DNA of 64,000 nt from the NCBI RefSeq assembly GCF_020010905.1, contig NZ_JAGJBY010000002.1, positions 1,240,001-1,304,000 on the forward strand, in the 5' to 3' direction. The position numbers and the translations under genes are program-made. Below the pieces are notes generated by a model. It searched no databases, had not been told where the DNA came from, and was given only the letters and a program-made list of their open reading frames with translations. The number at the start of each line of letters is the position of its first letter. The first letter of the stretch is position 1. Of this stretch, positions 8,281 through 16,229 are shown one piece after another. The stretch is from Streptomyces acidiscabies. GTDB taxonomy: Bacteria; Actinomycetota; Actinomycetes; Streptomycetales; Streptomycetaceae.

Positions 8281-9597
8281 ATGATCGAGGCAGTCGGCCT
8301 GACCAAGCGCTACGGCGACAAGACCGCTGTGCACAATCTGTCCTTCCGGGTGCGGCCGGGGGCCGTCACCGGGTTCCTCGGGCCGAACGGGTCGGGCAAG
8401 TCCACGACGATGCGGATGATCCTGGGGCTGGACAACCCGACCGCAGGGTCCGTCACGATCAGCGGGTATCCGTACCGGCAGCTCCCGAACGCGGCGCGGC
8501 ACGTGGGGGCGCTGCTCGACGCGAAGGCCGTGCACGGGGGGCGGCACGCGCGCAACCATCTGCTCTGCCTCGCGCAGCTCTCCGGGATTCCGGCACGGCG
8601 CGTCGACGAGGTGCTCGGCGTCGTCGGGCTCCAGGCGGTCGCCCGTAAGCGGTCCAAGGGGTTCTCGCTCGGCATGGGCCAGCGGCTCGGGATCGCCGCC
8701 GCGCTCCTCGGCGACCCCCAGGTCCTCCTCTTCGACGAGCCGGTCAACGGGCTCGACCCCGAGGGCATCCTGTGGGTGCGGAACCTGATGAAGGCGCTGG
8801 CCGCCGAGGGCCGTACGGTGTTCGTCTCCTCCCACCTGATGAGCGAGATGGCGCTCACCGCCGACCACCTCGTCGTCATCGGACGCGGACAGCTCCTCGC
8901 GGACATGAGCGTGCGCGACTTCATCGAGGCGAACTCGGCGGGGTTCGCGCGCATCCGTACGCCGGACACGGAACCGCACCTGCGCGAGAAGCTGACGTCC
9001 GCGCTGACCGAGGCGGGCGGGCACGTCCTCCCCGAATCCGACGGGGCGCTGCGGGTGACGGGGCTGCCGCTGCCTCGTATCAGCGACATCGCGCACGACA
9101 CGGACGTACGCCTCTGGGAGCTCTCGCCGCATCAGGCGTCCCTGGAGGAGGCGTACATGCGGATGACGCAGTCGGCCGTCGACTACCGCTCCACCACGGA
9201 CCAGAAGTCGGGCCTCCAACAGCCGCTGCCGCCGGGGGCGTTGCCGCCGATGGCGGTGGCGGGGCAGGGGCAGCCGGGGTGGTACGCGCCTCCGCCGCCG
9301 CAAGGGGCTCCGCCGAACCCGTACGCGCAGCCGCCGGTGCCGGGGGGTGGCTTCGGGGCGGCGAGCGGCCAGGCGCAGGTGCCGGCGCCGGGTGGTGGGT
9401 TCGGGCCCGCGCCCGTCGTTCCGGCGGCCGAGCCTGCTGCTGTCGGCGAGAAGGAGCCCGGGACGCTGGTGATCTCGCCGGTCAAGGCCGAGGGCGCGGG
9501 TGCCGAGGGTGCTCCGGCCGAGAAGGAGGCGGGGGCCGAGGCTGTCGTAGCCGCTGCCGCCGAGACGAAGACCCACGATTCCGAGGACGCGCGATGA
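8281..9597 (+). CDS. ABC transporter ATP-binding protein with long disordered C-terminal tail (second paralogue)
   Basis: A 438-residue ATPase paralogous to the one at 6445: MIEAVGLTKRYGDKTAVHNL, Walker A GPNGSGKST, signature SLGMGQRL, Walker B VLLFDEP. I chose ATG 8281 because it aligns with the start of the paralogue; an in-frame GTG at 8272 would add three residues. Unlike the first copy, it continues past residue ~305 into about 130 residues rich in Pro, Gly, Gln and Ala, ending in an acidic Ala/Glu stretch. The tail has no fold I recognise. The stop overlaps the start of the next permease (ATGA). Substrate unknown. Confidence 0.93.
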   Translation: MIEAVGLTKRYGDKTAVHNLSFRVRPGAVTGFLGPNGSGKSTTMRMILGLDNPTAGSVTISGYPYRQLPNAARHVGALLDAKAVHGGRHARNHLLCLAQLSGIPARRVDEVLGVVGLQAVARKRSKGFSLGMGQRLGIAAALLGDPQVLLFDEPVNGLDPEGILWVRNLMKALAAEGRTVFVSSHLMSEMALTADHLVVIGRGQLLADMSVRDFIEANSAGFARIRTPDTEPHLREKLTSALTEAGGHVLPESDGALRVTGLPLPRISDIAHDTDVRLWELSPHQASLEEAYMRMTQSAVDYRSTTDQKSGLQQPLPPGALPPMAVAGQGQPGWYAPPPPQGAPPNPYAQPPVPGGGFGAASGQAQVPAPGGGFGPAPVVPAAEPAAVGEKEPGTLVISPVKAEGAGAEGAPAEKEAGAEAVVAAAAETKTHDSEDAR

Positions 9598-10439
9598 GCC
9601 AGCAGACCCCTTCGCCTCAGGTGTGGCAGCAGGGCGGTGTCGGGTACACGTCGCCCATTCCCGTCGTGCGGACGCATCTGGGGCATGCCATCGCCTCGGA
9701 GTGGACCAAGATCCGGTCCGTGCGGTCGACCATGTGGACGCTCGGGGTGTTCGTGGTGATGGTCGTCGGGGTTGGGCTGCTGACGGCCCTGCTGATCGCC
9801 GCCAATGCCGGGCCGGACGATCTCCAGGGCGACAACCCCTTGTCCTACGGCGTGTTCGGGCTGCTGCTCGGGAGCATGTGCGTGATCACGCTGGGCGTGC
9901 TGACGACCGCGTCCGAGTACGGGACCGGGATGATCCGTACGACGATGGTGGCGTGCCCCTCGCGGGGGCGGGTGCTCGCGGCCAAGGGGATCGTGTTCTT
10001 CGGCGTCGCGTTCGCGTTCACGTTCGTGTCGACGCTGGTCGTGGCGCTCGCGGACGTCGCGCTGCTGGACGGGGCGCGGACGCCGTCCACGGGGGAGTGG
10101 GTGAAGGGGACCTTCGGGGTCTCCCTGTTCATCGCGCTGCTCGGGCTGCTGTCGCTGGCCGTCGGGTCGGTCGTACGGCACTCCGCCGGGGCCATCACGA
10201 TCATGATCGGGCTGGTGCTGGCGCCGCTCGTGCTGGCGCTGTTCATGTTCGCGGAGTCGCTGTCGGGGCTGCGGGACTTCCTCTTCGAGTACTCGATCCC
10301 GAATCTGCTGAGCACGTTCTACGCGGAGACGCTCACCGAGTCGGGGCCGTCCGCGGGGGACTCGCTGCTGATCGCCCTGGTCGTGACCGGCGCCGTGTTC
10401 GGTGCCGGGTTCGCGTTGCTGGAGAAGCGGGACGTGTGA
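9594..10439 (+). CDS. ABC transporter permease (ABC-2 type, second paralogue)
   Basis: A 281-residue membrane protein starting at ATG 9594, whose first base precedes the last three bases of the ATPase gene (ATGA overlap). An N-terminal hydrophilic leader with Gln/Pro (residues 1-25) precedes ASEWTKIRSVRSTMWTL and six predicted helices. It shares the SEYGTGMIRTTM element with the permease at 7397. Together with the gene at 8281 it forms a second exporter of the same type, so the two operons look like an old tandem duplication. Confidence 0.93.
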   Translation: MSQQTPSPQVWQQGGVGYTSPIPVVRTHLGHAIASEWTKIRSVRSTMWTLGVFVVMVVGVGLLTALLIAANAGPDDLQGDNPLSYGVFGLLLGSMCVITLGVLTTASEYGTGMIRTTMVACPSRGRVLAAKGIVFFGVAFAFTFVSTLVVALADVALLDGARTPSTGEWVKGTFGVSLFIALLGLLSLAVGSVVRHSAGAITIMIGLVLAPLVLALFMFAESLSGLRDFLFEYSIPNLLSTFYAETLTESGPSAGDSLLIALVVTGAVFGAGFALLEKRDV

Positions 10440-10446
10440 CCGTCGC

Positions 10447-10779
10447 TCAGAAGCGCGGTGCGTTGCGGGACCGTCGTACCCCTGGGGTGCGGCGGTCCCG
10501 TGCGTTCCAGCAGGCCTTGTGCCAGTGGCGGCGGTCGTCTACGCCCGCGTGCTGCGGCCATGCGACGACGTGCGGGACGCCGTCGGGGATCAGCTGGTCG
10601 CAGCCGGGGCAGCGGTACGACTTGCCCTGGCTGCTCGCGCCCGCGACATGCCGCACGCTCCACTCCTCGCCGGCCCAGTCCGTCGAGGACTGCCAGCCGC
10701 CGTAGCGGCCCGCGCGGTCGTCCTCGGTGCTGTTGCCTGACAGGTCGGTGCCCTTGGGGCGGTTGCGGCGCGGGGACAC
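10447..10779 (-). CDS. Small conserved zinc-binding-like protein (often labelled ATP/GTP-binding)
   Basis: A 110-residue hydrophilic protein converging on the permease with a seven-base gap. The core YRCPGCDQLIPDGVPHVVAW followed by RRHWHKACW supplies two Cys and several His/Cys residues that could bind one metal ion. Basic Arg-rich segments flank it. I placed the start at GTG 10779 (MSPRRNRPKG) because GTGAGGTG lies just upstream; an in-frame GTG at 10791 would add four residues. The database label ATP/GTP-binding seems unsupported, since no P-loop is visible. Function unknown. Confidence 0.78.
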   Translation of the reverse strand: MSPRRNRPKGTDLSGNSTEDDRAGRYGGWQSSTDWAGEEWSVRHVAGASSQGKSYRCPGCDQLIPDGVPHVVAWPQHAGVDDRRHWHKACWNARDRRTPGVRRSRNAPRF

Positions 10780-11023
10780 GGGACACCTCACGGACTTTTA
10801 CAGGGAGCGTGGTTCCGCTCCAGCCTACGCGGCGGGATGCGGGGTAGGCGAAGAACGGCCAATCCCCACAAGTCCCCCCGGCGTGAGGGGGTTGAGTGGC
10901 TCCCGGGAGCCGTTCTCCAGACAATCCGGAAATCTCTTCGCCAGGCCGTGTCCTCGGCACGTGTCAGGCGGTTATGCCGGTGTGGGGGAGCTCCGTGTCG
11001 GAGCCAAGGAAGCAGGAAAGTCC

Positions 11024-12052
11024 ATGCGCGTTGGAAGTTTCGTGTTGGCGGCCCAGTTCCCCGGACAGGGGCAGGGAGAGGCGCTGCACCGGGCGGTGCG
11101 GTCCGCCGAGGTCGCCGAGGAGTCCGGCCTCGACTCCGTGTGGCTGGCCGAGCATCACTTCGTGCCGTACGGCACGTGTCCCTCGGCCGTCACGCTTGCG
11201 GCGCTGCTGCTCGGGCGTACGCGGCGGATCCGGGTCGGTACGGCGGTGAGTGTGCTGCCGAACGTCCATCCCGTCGCGCTCGGGGAGCAGGCGGCGCTGC
11301 TGCACCTCACCAGTGGGGGGCGGTTCTCCCTCGGGGTCGGGCGGGGTGGGCCCTGGGTGGACCTTGAGGTGTTCGGGGGCGGGATCGGGGCGTACGAGTC
11401 CGGGTTCCCGGAGGAACTCGATCTGTTGCTGCGGTGGTTGCGGGAACCCTCGGTGGGGGCGGTGGGGGAGCGGTACCGGTTCCGGGACGTCGCCGTCGTG
11501 CCGCGTCCGTCCGAGTCCCTCACGGATGCGGACGGGCCTGAGGTCGTCGTCGCCTGTACCTCTCCCGCGAGTGTGCGGCTCGCCGCTGAGCGGGGGCTCG
11601 CGATGCTCCTCGGGATGCATATCGGGGACGAGGAGAAGGCGGAGATGGTCGCGTTGTGGCGGCGGCATGCGCGGGATTCCGGGCGGCCTCGGGAGGAGAT
11701 CGCGACTGCTGGGCATGTGTCTGCGGGGGTGTGTCAGATCGCCGATCGGCGCAGCGACGCGGTGGAGACGTTGGTCAAGTCCATGCCGGGGTGGTTTCGG
11801 CAGGGGCTGGGGGCGCATGTCACCGTCGACGGGCGGGAGCGGGCTATGCGGGATCCTGTCGCGTATACGGAGCTGCTGTGTGCGCTCCATCCTGTCGGTA
11901 CGCCGAGGTTGTGCGCGGATCGGTTGGCGGCGACGTCGGAACGGACCGGGATTACTCGGTTCGCGTTGCTGGTCGAGGGGTCGGGGGATCTGGCGGCTAC
12001 TGAGGAGAACGTGCGGCGGCTGGGGGTGGAGGTGGTAGGGGGGTTGCGGTGA
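11024..12052 (+). CDS. LLM-class flavin-dependent oxidoreductase (luciferase-like monooxygenase)
   Basis: A 342-residue TIM-barrel enzyme of the bacterial luciferase superfamily, expected to use reduced FMN or F420. Recognisable segments are VGSFVLAAQFPGQ at the N-terminus, the barrel strand SVWLAEHHFVPYG with its conserved EHH, IRVGTAVSVLPNVHPVALGE, and GGRFSLGVGRG, the phosphate-binding loop. The start ATG 11024 follows AGGAAAG. Its substrate cannot be read from sequence. It is transcribed alone and ends about 100 bases before a large hairpin. Confidence 0.9.
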   Translation: MRVGSFVLAAQFPGQGQGEALHRAVRSAEVAEESGLDSVWLAEHHFVPYGTCPSAVTLAALLLGRTRRIRVGTAVSVLPNVHPVALGEQAALLHLTSGGRFSLGVGRGGPWVDLEVFGGGIGAYESGFPEELDLLLRWLREPSVGAVGERYRFRDVAVVPRPSESLTDADGPEVVVACTSPASVRLAAERGLAMLLGMHIGDEEKAEMVALWRRHARDSGRPREEIATAGHVSAGVCQIADRRSDAVETLVKSMPGWFRQGLGAHVTVDGRERAMRDPVAYTELLCALHPVGTPRLCADRLAATSERTGITRFALLVEGSGDLAATEENVRRLGVEVVGGLR

Positions 12053-12149
12053 GGGGGTGGGGGCGTTGGTGCTTGCCCGCGCCGGCGGGGGTTGGCTCGG
12101 GGTCCTGCCTGTCGCCCTGCGGGCGCGCCGGGTGTGTGTGGGTGGGTCG

Positions 12150-12260
12150 GGGGTGCCGGGGTGCGGCGAGCCCGTCGCGGGTGGTGTTGGGCGGTGGGGT
12201 GGACCGAGCCGTGCGCTGCTGTCTTCGTAAGCGACGGGCTGCGCCGCACCCCGGCACCCC
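12150..12260. repeat. Long inverted repeat (29/30-nt arms), copy 1; likely bidirectional terminator
   Basis: The left arm 12150-12178 (GGGGTGCCGGGGTGCGGCGA...) and right arm 12231-12260 are reverse complements apart from one extra G in the right arm; the loop is 52 bases. It lies between two convergent genes (stops at 12052 and 12524). It belongs to a repeat of about 240 bases (about 12057-12295) present again at about 13941-14160. The stem has no T-run but is stable enough on paper to stop RNA polymerase or protect mRNA ends. Confidence 0.75.
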
Positions 12261-12288
12261 GCTCCCCGCCGTACGCGGCCCACCCGCC

Positions 12289-12356
12289 GTTGTGGCTGGT
12301 CGCGCCCGCGCGGTGGTAGCCGCAAAATCAGATACAGCCCCGCGCCCCTAAAAGAC
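12289..12356. repeat. Isolated fifth copy of the 5.5-6.3 kb intergenic repeat
   Basis: This stretch carries GTTGTGGCTGGTCGCGCCCG, GCGCGGTGGTAGCCGC, AATCAGATACAGCCC and CGCGCCCCTAAAAGAC, matching the core of the copies at 5687-6268. It abuts the right side of the large inverted repeat at 12150-12260, so two repeat families are joined here. The remaining bases to 12523 show no gene. Confidence 0.75.
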
Positions 12357-12523
12357 GTGGTGCGGCGCGGCTTGGCCGTAGGTGTGGCGCGCTGGGTGGG
12401 CTGGTGCGGGGGCGCTGTGGTGCGGCGTGGCGCTGTGGCTGCTGTGTAGGCCCGGTCGCCTGCCGGTCCGGGTGTTGTTTGGGGCTCCCGCATCCCGGAG
12501 CGGCAGGCGAACGGGGTGGTGCG

Positions 12524-12916
12524 TCAGCAGTCCCTGAGTTCTGGGGACTGGTTCAGGAGTTGGCCTCGGATCGAGGTGAAGCGGGCCAGGCGGTCGTCTG
12601 ACGACGGGGCTAGGGGGAAGACCGCGACCCTGTGACAGTTCTGGAAGGCCAGGCGTACCCCGAAGTGCCGTTGCAGCGCGCCGCGTATCGCGTCACTGGC
12701 GAGCGCGCGGAGCAGCTGTCCGCGGGCCTGCTCGGTCGGCGGCGGCGTCTGGTTGTCGGCGAACTCTCCGCCGTCCACCTTCAGCTGGGCCACCAGCGAG
12801 CTGATCATCTCCCACGCGTAAGGCAGGGAGGTCCGGACGCAGTCGACGAATTCGGCTTCGTCGACCTCGCCTCGCTCGGCCTGTTCCAACAGTGCCGGTG
12901 AGACGTCGAGCGACAT
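12524..12916 (-). CDS. Conserved actinobacterial hypothetical protein, SCO-type (130 aa)
   Basis: A 130-residue acidic protein beginning MSLDVSPALLEQAERGEVDE at ATG 12916, with GAGAGGAGAA just upstream. It contains the well conserved stretch LPYAWEMISSLVAQLKVDGG and ends in SPELRDC with a terminal Cys. I recognise it as a family kept across Streptomyces but know no function. No catalytic motif, membrane segment or signal peptide is visible. It is divergent from nucS, with about 350 bases between their starts. A longer frame upstream to 13045 has non-conserved, low-quality sequence, so I did not use it. Confidence 0.82.
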   Translation of the reverse strand: MSLDVSPALLEQAERGEVDEAEFVDCVRTSLPYAWEMISSLVAQLKVDGGEFADNQTPPPTEQARGQLLRALASDAIRGALQRHFGVRLAFQNCHRVAVFPLAPSSDDRLARFTSIRGQLLNQSPELRDC

Positions 12917-13124
12917 GGGTTCTCCTCTCGCACCCCCGTTTTCCGCAGGGGTTGCCGGACAGAAAAAGGGGGAGCCCGCCGTGCTCGTCCTCCCGCAACA
13001 CTCTGAGTGCACGCACGGCGACCTCCCCGTCACTACGGTAGGCACCCGGTGGGGGCCGCACCAGGAGAATGGCCACTTAGGGGGCTACGGACAGGGAGAC
13101 AATCAGCCAGCGCGCGAATGACCG

Positions 13125-13140
13125 GAATCCCGTGGGATTC
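13125..13140. promoter_or_regulatory. Perfect 7+7 bp palindrome in the divergent region upstream of nucS
   Basis: GAATCCC-GT-GGGATTC lies between the divergent genes at 12916 and 13263, about 123 bases before the nucS start. The rest of this 346-base gap shows no gene. The palindrome has the size of a dimeric-regulator operator, and no other copy was noticed in the window. Which gene it controls, if any, is not known. Confidence 0.4.
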
Positions 13141-13262
13141 GGGAGGAACCGGCGGTGTCTGATCGCTCCTGATGCCGCGTACGACCGGACGTGGTCGTGT
13201 TCCGGCGGGCTTGTGACGGGCGATTCACACCGCCGCCCCTGTGTCGAGTAGCGTTGCTGCCC

Positions 13263-13934
13263 ATGCGTCTCGTCATCGCCCGCTGCTCCGTCGACTACGC
13301 GGGCCGCCTCACCGCCCACCTGCCCTCCGCGCCCCGTCTGATCCTGGTCAAGGCCGACGGCAGCGTGTCCATCCACGCGGACGACCGGGCGTACAAGCCG
13401 CTCAACTGGATGTCCCCGCCTTGTACGTTGAAAGAGGGGTCCGGGGACGACTCCGGTGTCTGGACCGTCGTCAACAAAGCGGGCGAGAAGCTCATCATCA
13501 CGATGGAGGAGGTCCTCCATGACTCGTCCCATGAGCTCGGGGTCGATCCCGGGCTGATCAAGGACGGCGTGGAAGCGCATCTCCAGGAGCTGCTCGCGGA
13601 TCGGATCGAGACGTTGGGGGAGGGGTACACGCTGATCCGGCGGGAGTACATGACCGCCATCGGGCCCGTCGACATTCTGTGCCGGGACGGGGAGGGGCAG
13701 ACTGTCGCGATCGAGATCAAGCGGCGGGGGGAGATCGACGGGGTTGAGCAGTTGACCCGGTATCTCGAACTGCTCAACCGGGATCCTCACTTGGCGCCTG
13801 TGCGGGGGGTTTTCGCTGCGCAGGAGATCAAGCCTCAGGCTCGGGTGCTGGCCACTGATCGGGGGATCGGGTGTCAGGTGCTGGACTATGACGCGCTGCG
13901 GGGGATCCAGGACGACAAGTTGCGGTTGTTCTGA
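13263..13934 (+). CDS. nucS: NucS/EndoMS mismatch-specific endonuclease
   Basis: A 223-residue protein, the non-canonical mismatch-repair nuclease of actinobacteria that lack MutS/MutL; it cuts both strands at mismatched bases. The N-terminal half is the DNA-binding/dimerisation domain. The C-terminal half has the RecB-like PD-(D/E)xK site: GPVDILCRDG with Asp137 and VAIEIKRRG with Glu151 and Lys153. The final residues DDKLRLF match the sliding-clamp-binding peptide known for NucS, which couples it to replication. The start is ATG 13263, and length is normal for the family. Confidence 0.95.
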   Translation: MRLVIARCSVDYAGRLTAHLPSAPRLILVKADGSVSIHADDRAYKPLNWMSPPCTLKEGSGDDSGVWTVVNKAGEKLIITMEEVLHDSSHELGVDPGLIKDGVEAHLQELLADRIETLGEGYTLIRREYMTAIGPVDILCRDGEGQTVAIEIKRRGEIDGVEQLTRYLELLNRDPHLAPVRGVFAAQEIKPQARVLATDRGIGCQVLDYDALRGIQDDKLRLF

Positions 13935-14013
13935 GGGAGTTGGGGGCGCCGGCGGGGGTTTGCTCGGCGCCTCTTCCGCCCTGCGGGCGCGCCGGATGTG
14001 TGTGGGTGGGTCG

Positions 14014-14126
14014 GGGGTGCCGGGGGTGCGGCGAGCCCGTCGCGGGTGGTGTTGGCCGGTGGGGTAGACCGAGCCGTGGTCTGTGGTCTTCGTAAGCGAC
14101 GGGCTGCGCCGCACCCCCGGCACCCC
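14014..14126. repeat. Long inverted repeat, copy 2, downstream of nucS
   Basis: The left arm 14014-14043 and right arm 14096-14126 match those of copy 1 at 12150-12260, but the arm is one base pair longer: the left arm has GGGGG where copy 1 has GGGG, and the right arm has the matching extra C. It begins about 80 bases after the nucS stop, as a terminator would. The remainder of the gap to 14624 is less G/C-rich and has one small hairpin (ATCCCTG at 14273-14279, CAGGGAT at 14288-14294). I see no convincing gene in it. Confidence 0.72.
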
Positions 14127-14624
14127 GCTCCCCGCCGTACGCGGCCCACCCGCCGTCGTGGCTGTGGTGTCTGCTGCTTCCCGTTGTTCTGGGAAACGTC
14201 TTGATCACGTCGGGCCCCCTGGGGGCGGCTCTGTGATGGTGGCTGTGGGGAGCGTCTCTGATCGACTTAGTGATCCCTGGTGTTGCTCAGGGATGTGAGC
14301 CGATCGTCTTCGTGCCCTGGTGCTGGACGGCGGAACCGTCAGCCCTCGTGGCACGTCCCTCCGGACGCTGATCGGTGAGGTCTCACGACCTCGCCGAGGA
14401 GGGTGCCCGACGTCGCCTGGGCGCCGGGCGTGCGAGTGGCACCCTGCCACAGGATCACTACGATTCGCTAATCCAACTGATAAGCCTTGCTGGTGCCACA
14501 GCCGTATCAGTGGGCGTCAGGAGTCTCTTTTCGGACCGGAGTTGTTGATTTTTGGACTTAAAGGGTGCGTAGGGTTTTGTGTTTGGTCTGTACCGATCGA
14601 GAATGAACCGAGGTGTGGCTCCGG

Positions 14625-16007
14625 TTACGGCGTTGTACGGGTGAGCACACCGCTGACGTTGAGGACTTCGTTGCAGCCTGCCGCGCGTCGGCCGGTGGCC
14701 GGGGTGCCTGGCTTGGCGCAGGTCACCTCTACGGTCACGGTGTCGTTCGCGGGGATCTCGATGGGGGTGACCCAGTGGTAGTCCTGGTTGCGGAAGGTCT
14801 CCAGCGCGATGGTGGTGATCTTGCGGTCGCCGAAGGAGAAGGTCAACACCCCTTCGTCGCCCTGGAAGTTGGCGAGCACGACGTCCGTGACGCGGAAGAC
14901 GGTGTTCGCGGGGACCGTGTAGATGCCGGGGACGGTCTGCCCGGCGTTCGACTTGACCTCGATGGTCTGGGAGGTCTGTTCGCCGACGCCGGTTCCGCCG
15001 CCCGTGCCCGTGCCGGTGCCCGTACCTGTTCCGGTGCCCGTGCCGGCCTGGCCGTTTCCGTTGCCCTGGCCGGGAGTTGCTCCCTGGCCGCCGCCCGGTG
15101 CCGCGCCGGCGCCCTGGCCCGCGGTCGCTCCGGAGGTCGGGGCCGGGCGGGGCTGGACCGCCTCCTTGGCCGCGTCCTTCGCCGCGCTGCGCACGGCCGG
15201 GCGTACGAGGGTGAACCAGAGCAGGACCAGGGCGATGAGCAGCGCCAGCAGGGCCAGCAGCCACTTGGGGAAGATCGGGATCTGGACGAACTCGGCGTCC
15301 AGGGGCGCGCGGGGGACGGTGTCGTCCTCCGTACGCGGCAGTTCCTGCGTACCCGGCTCGGTCGCGTCGGCCGGGGCCGGGGCGACCTCCGTCGTCGTCA
15401 GGGTGAACGGCCAGACGACCGGCGAGCCGAACCACACGGGCTTGCCGGTGCGGACCTTCAGACCGATCTCGGCCGACTCGCCGGGCTCCAGCTTCGGGCG
15501 CTCGGGGGTGAAGGCGAAGCCCAGGTCCTCGCCGGCCTGGCCGGGCGTGAACTCCACCTGCACCGGCGTGTTGCCCTGGTTGCGGACGGCGAGCCGGTAG
15601 CGCCCGCGCAGCCAGCCCCGCCGGCGCCTCGGCACCAGCTCGGTCTCCAGCTCGTGGAACTCCTCGATCCGGACGATCCCCTCGGGGACGCGTACCGCCT
15701 CGGGGTGCTCGGCGGGCAACACCCGTACCGCGAACGGGCGTTCACCGGCCCGGATCTCCGGGGAGCGCGGCGGCGACAGCGTGATCGTCACCGTCTCGGA
15801 GGTCCCCGGGTACAGGGAGACCCGTGCGGGCTCGACGGCGCTCCACGCGGCGCAGTCCCCGACGACCTCCAGGCTGTACGCCTCGACGATGTCGCTGTCG
15901 TTGCGGACGGTCAGGGTGGTCGTGGCGACGGAGCCGGGCGCGACCGTCACCACCGGGATGTCGAGGCCGGGCGCACCGGGACCGGAAGAGGCTGGAGAAG
16001 GGGTCAC
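14625..16007 (-). CDS. CIS-associated single-pass membrane protein with COG1470-like beta-sandwich domains
   Basis: A 460-residue protein starting at ATG 16007. Residues 1-230 are two Ig-like/NEW3-type beta-sandwich segments (DIPVVTVAPGSVATTTLTVRN; YRLAVRNQGNTPVQVEF). One membrane helix follows near 246-268 (WLLALLALLIALVLLWFTLV). Then come a low-complexity Gly/Gln/Thr linker with a (GT)n tract, and a C-terminal beta-rich domain. There is no signal peptide, so the N-terminal domains are probably cytoplasmic and the C-terminal domain outside. It is divergent from the LuxR-type regulator of the CIS cluster. Proteins of this kind accompany Streptomyces CIS loci; a role in tethering the particle to the membrane is inference. 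Confidence 0.8.
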   Translation of the reverse strand: MTPSPASSGPGAPGLDIPVVTVAPGSVATTTLTVRNDSDIVEAYSLEVVGDCAAWSAVEPARVSLYPGTSETVTITLSPPRSPEIRAGERPFAVRVLPAEHPEAVRVPEGIVRIEEFHELETELVPRRRRGWLRGRYRLAVRNQGNTPVQVEFTPGQAGEDLGFAFTPERPKLEPGESAEIGLKVRTGKPVWFGSPVVWPFTLTTTEVAPAPADATEPGTQELPRTEDDTVPRAPLDAEFVQIPIFPKWLLALLALLIALVLLWFTLVRPAVRSAAKDAAKEAVQPRPAPTSGATAGQGAGAAPGGGQGATPGQGNGNGQAGTGTGTGTGTGTGTGGGTGVGEQTSQTIEVKSNAGQTVPGIYTVPANTVFRVTDVVLANFQGDEGVLTFSFGDRKITTIALETFRNQDYHWVTPIEIPANDTVTVEVTCAKPGTPATGRRAAGCNEVLNVSGVLTRTTP

Positions 16008-16229
16008 CCGACCACGCTAGGGACGCGTACACGCGAGCCGCGAGGGGCGCGAGGGCAGTGTCCGGGCAGTCGCGGTGCCCGCGCGGTGACCGCAGAGGGG
16101 AGCCGTCGATGTCTCCCCACTTATTAGACGCCACGCCTTCCGCGACCGCGATGCCCTTGTCACCCTTCCCCCACGAACCAGTGACCACGCACCTCCCACA
16201 CGCCGCGCGCAGAGGAGAACAGCCCTGCC

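Noticed and set aside
14205..14450. An 81-codon minus-strand frame after the second hairpin.
   Set aside because: Low-quality Arg/Pro/Ser translation, no ribosome binding site and overlap with repeat-derived DNA.
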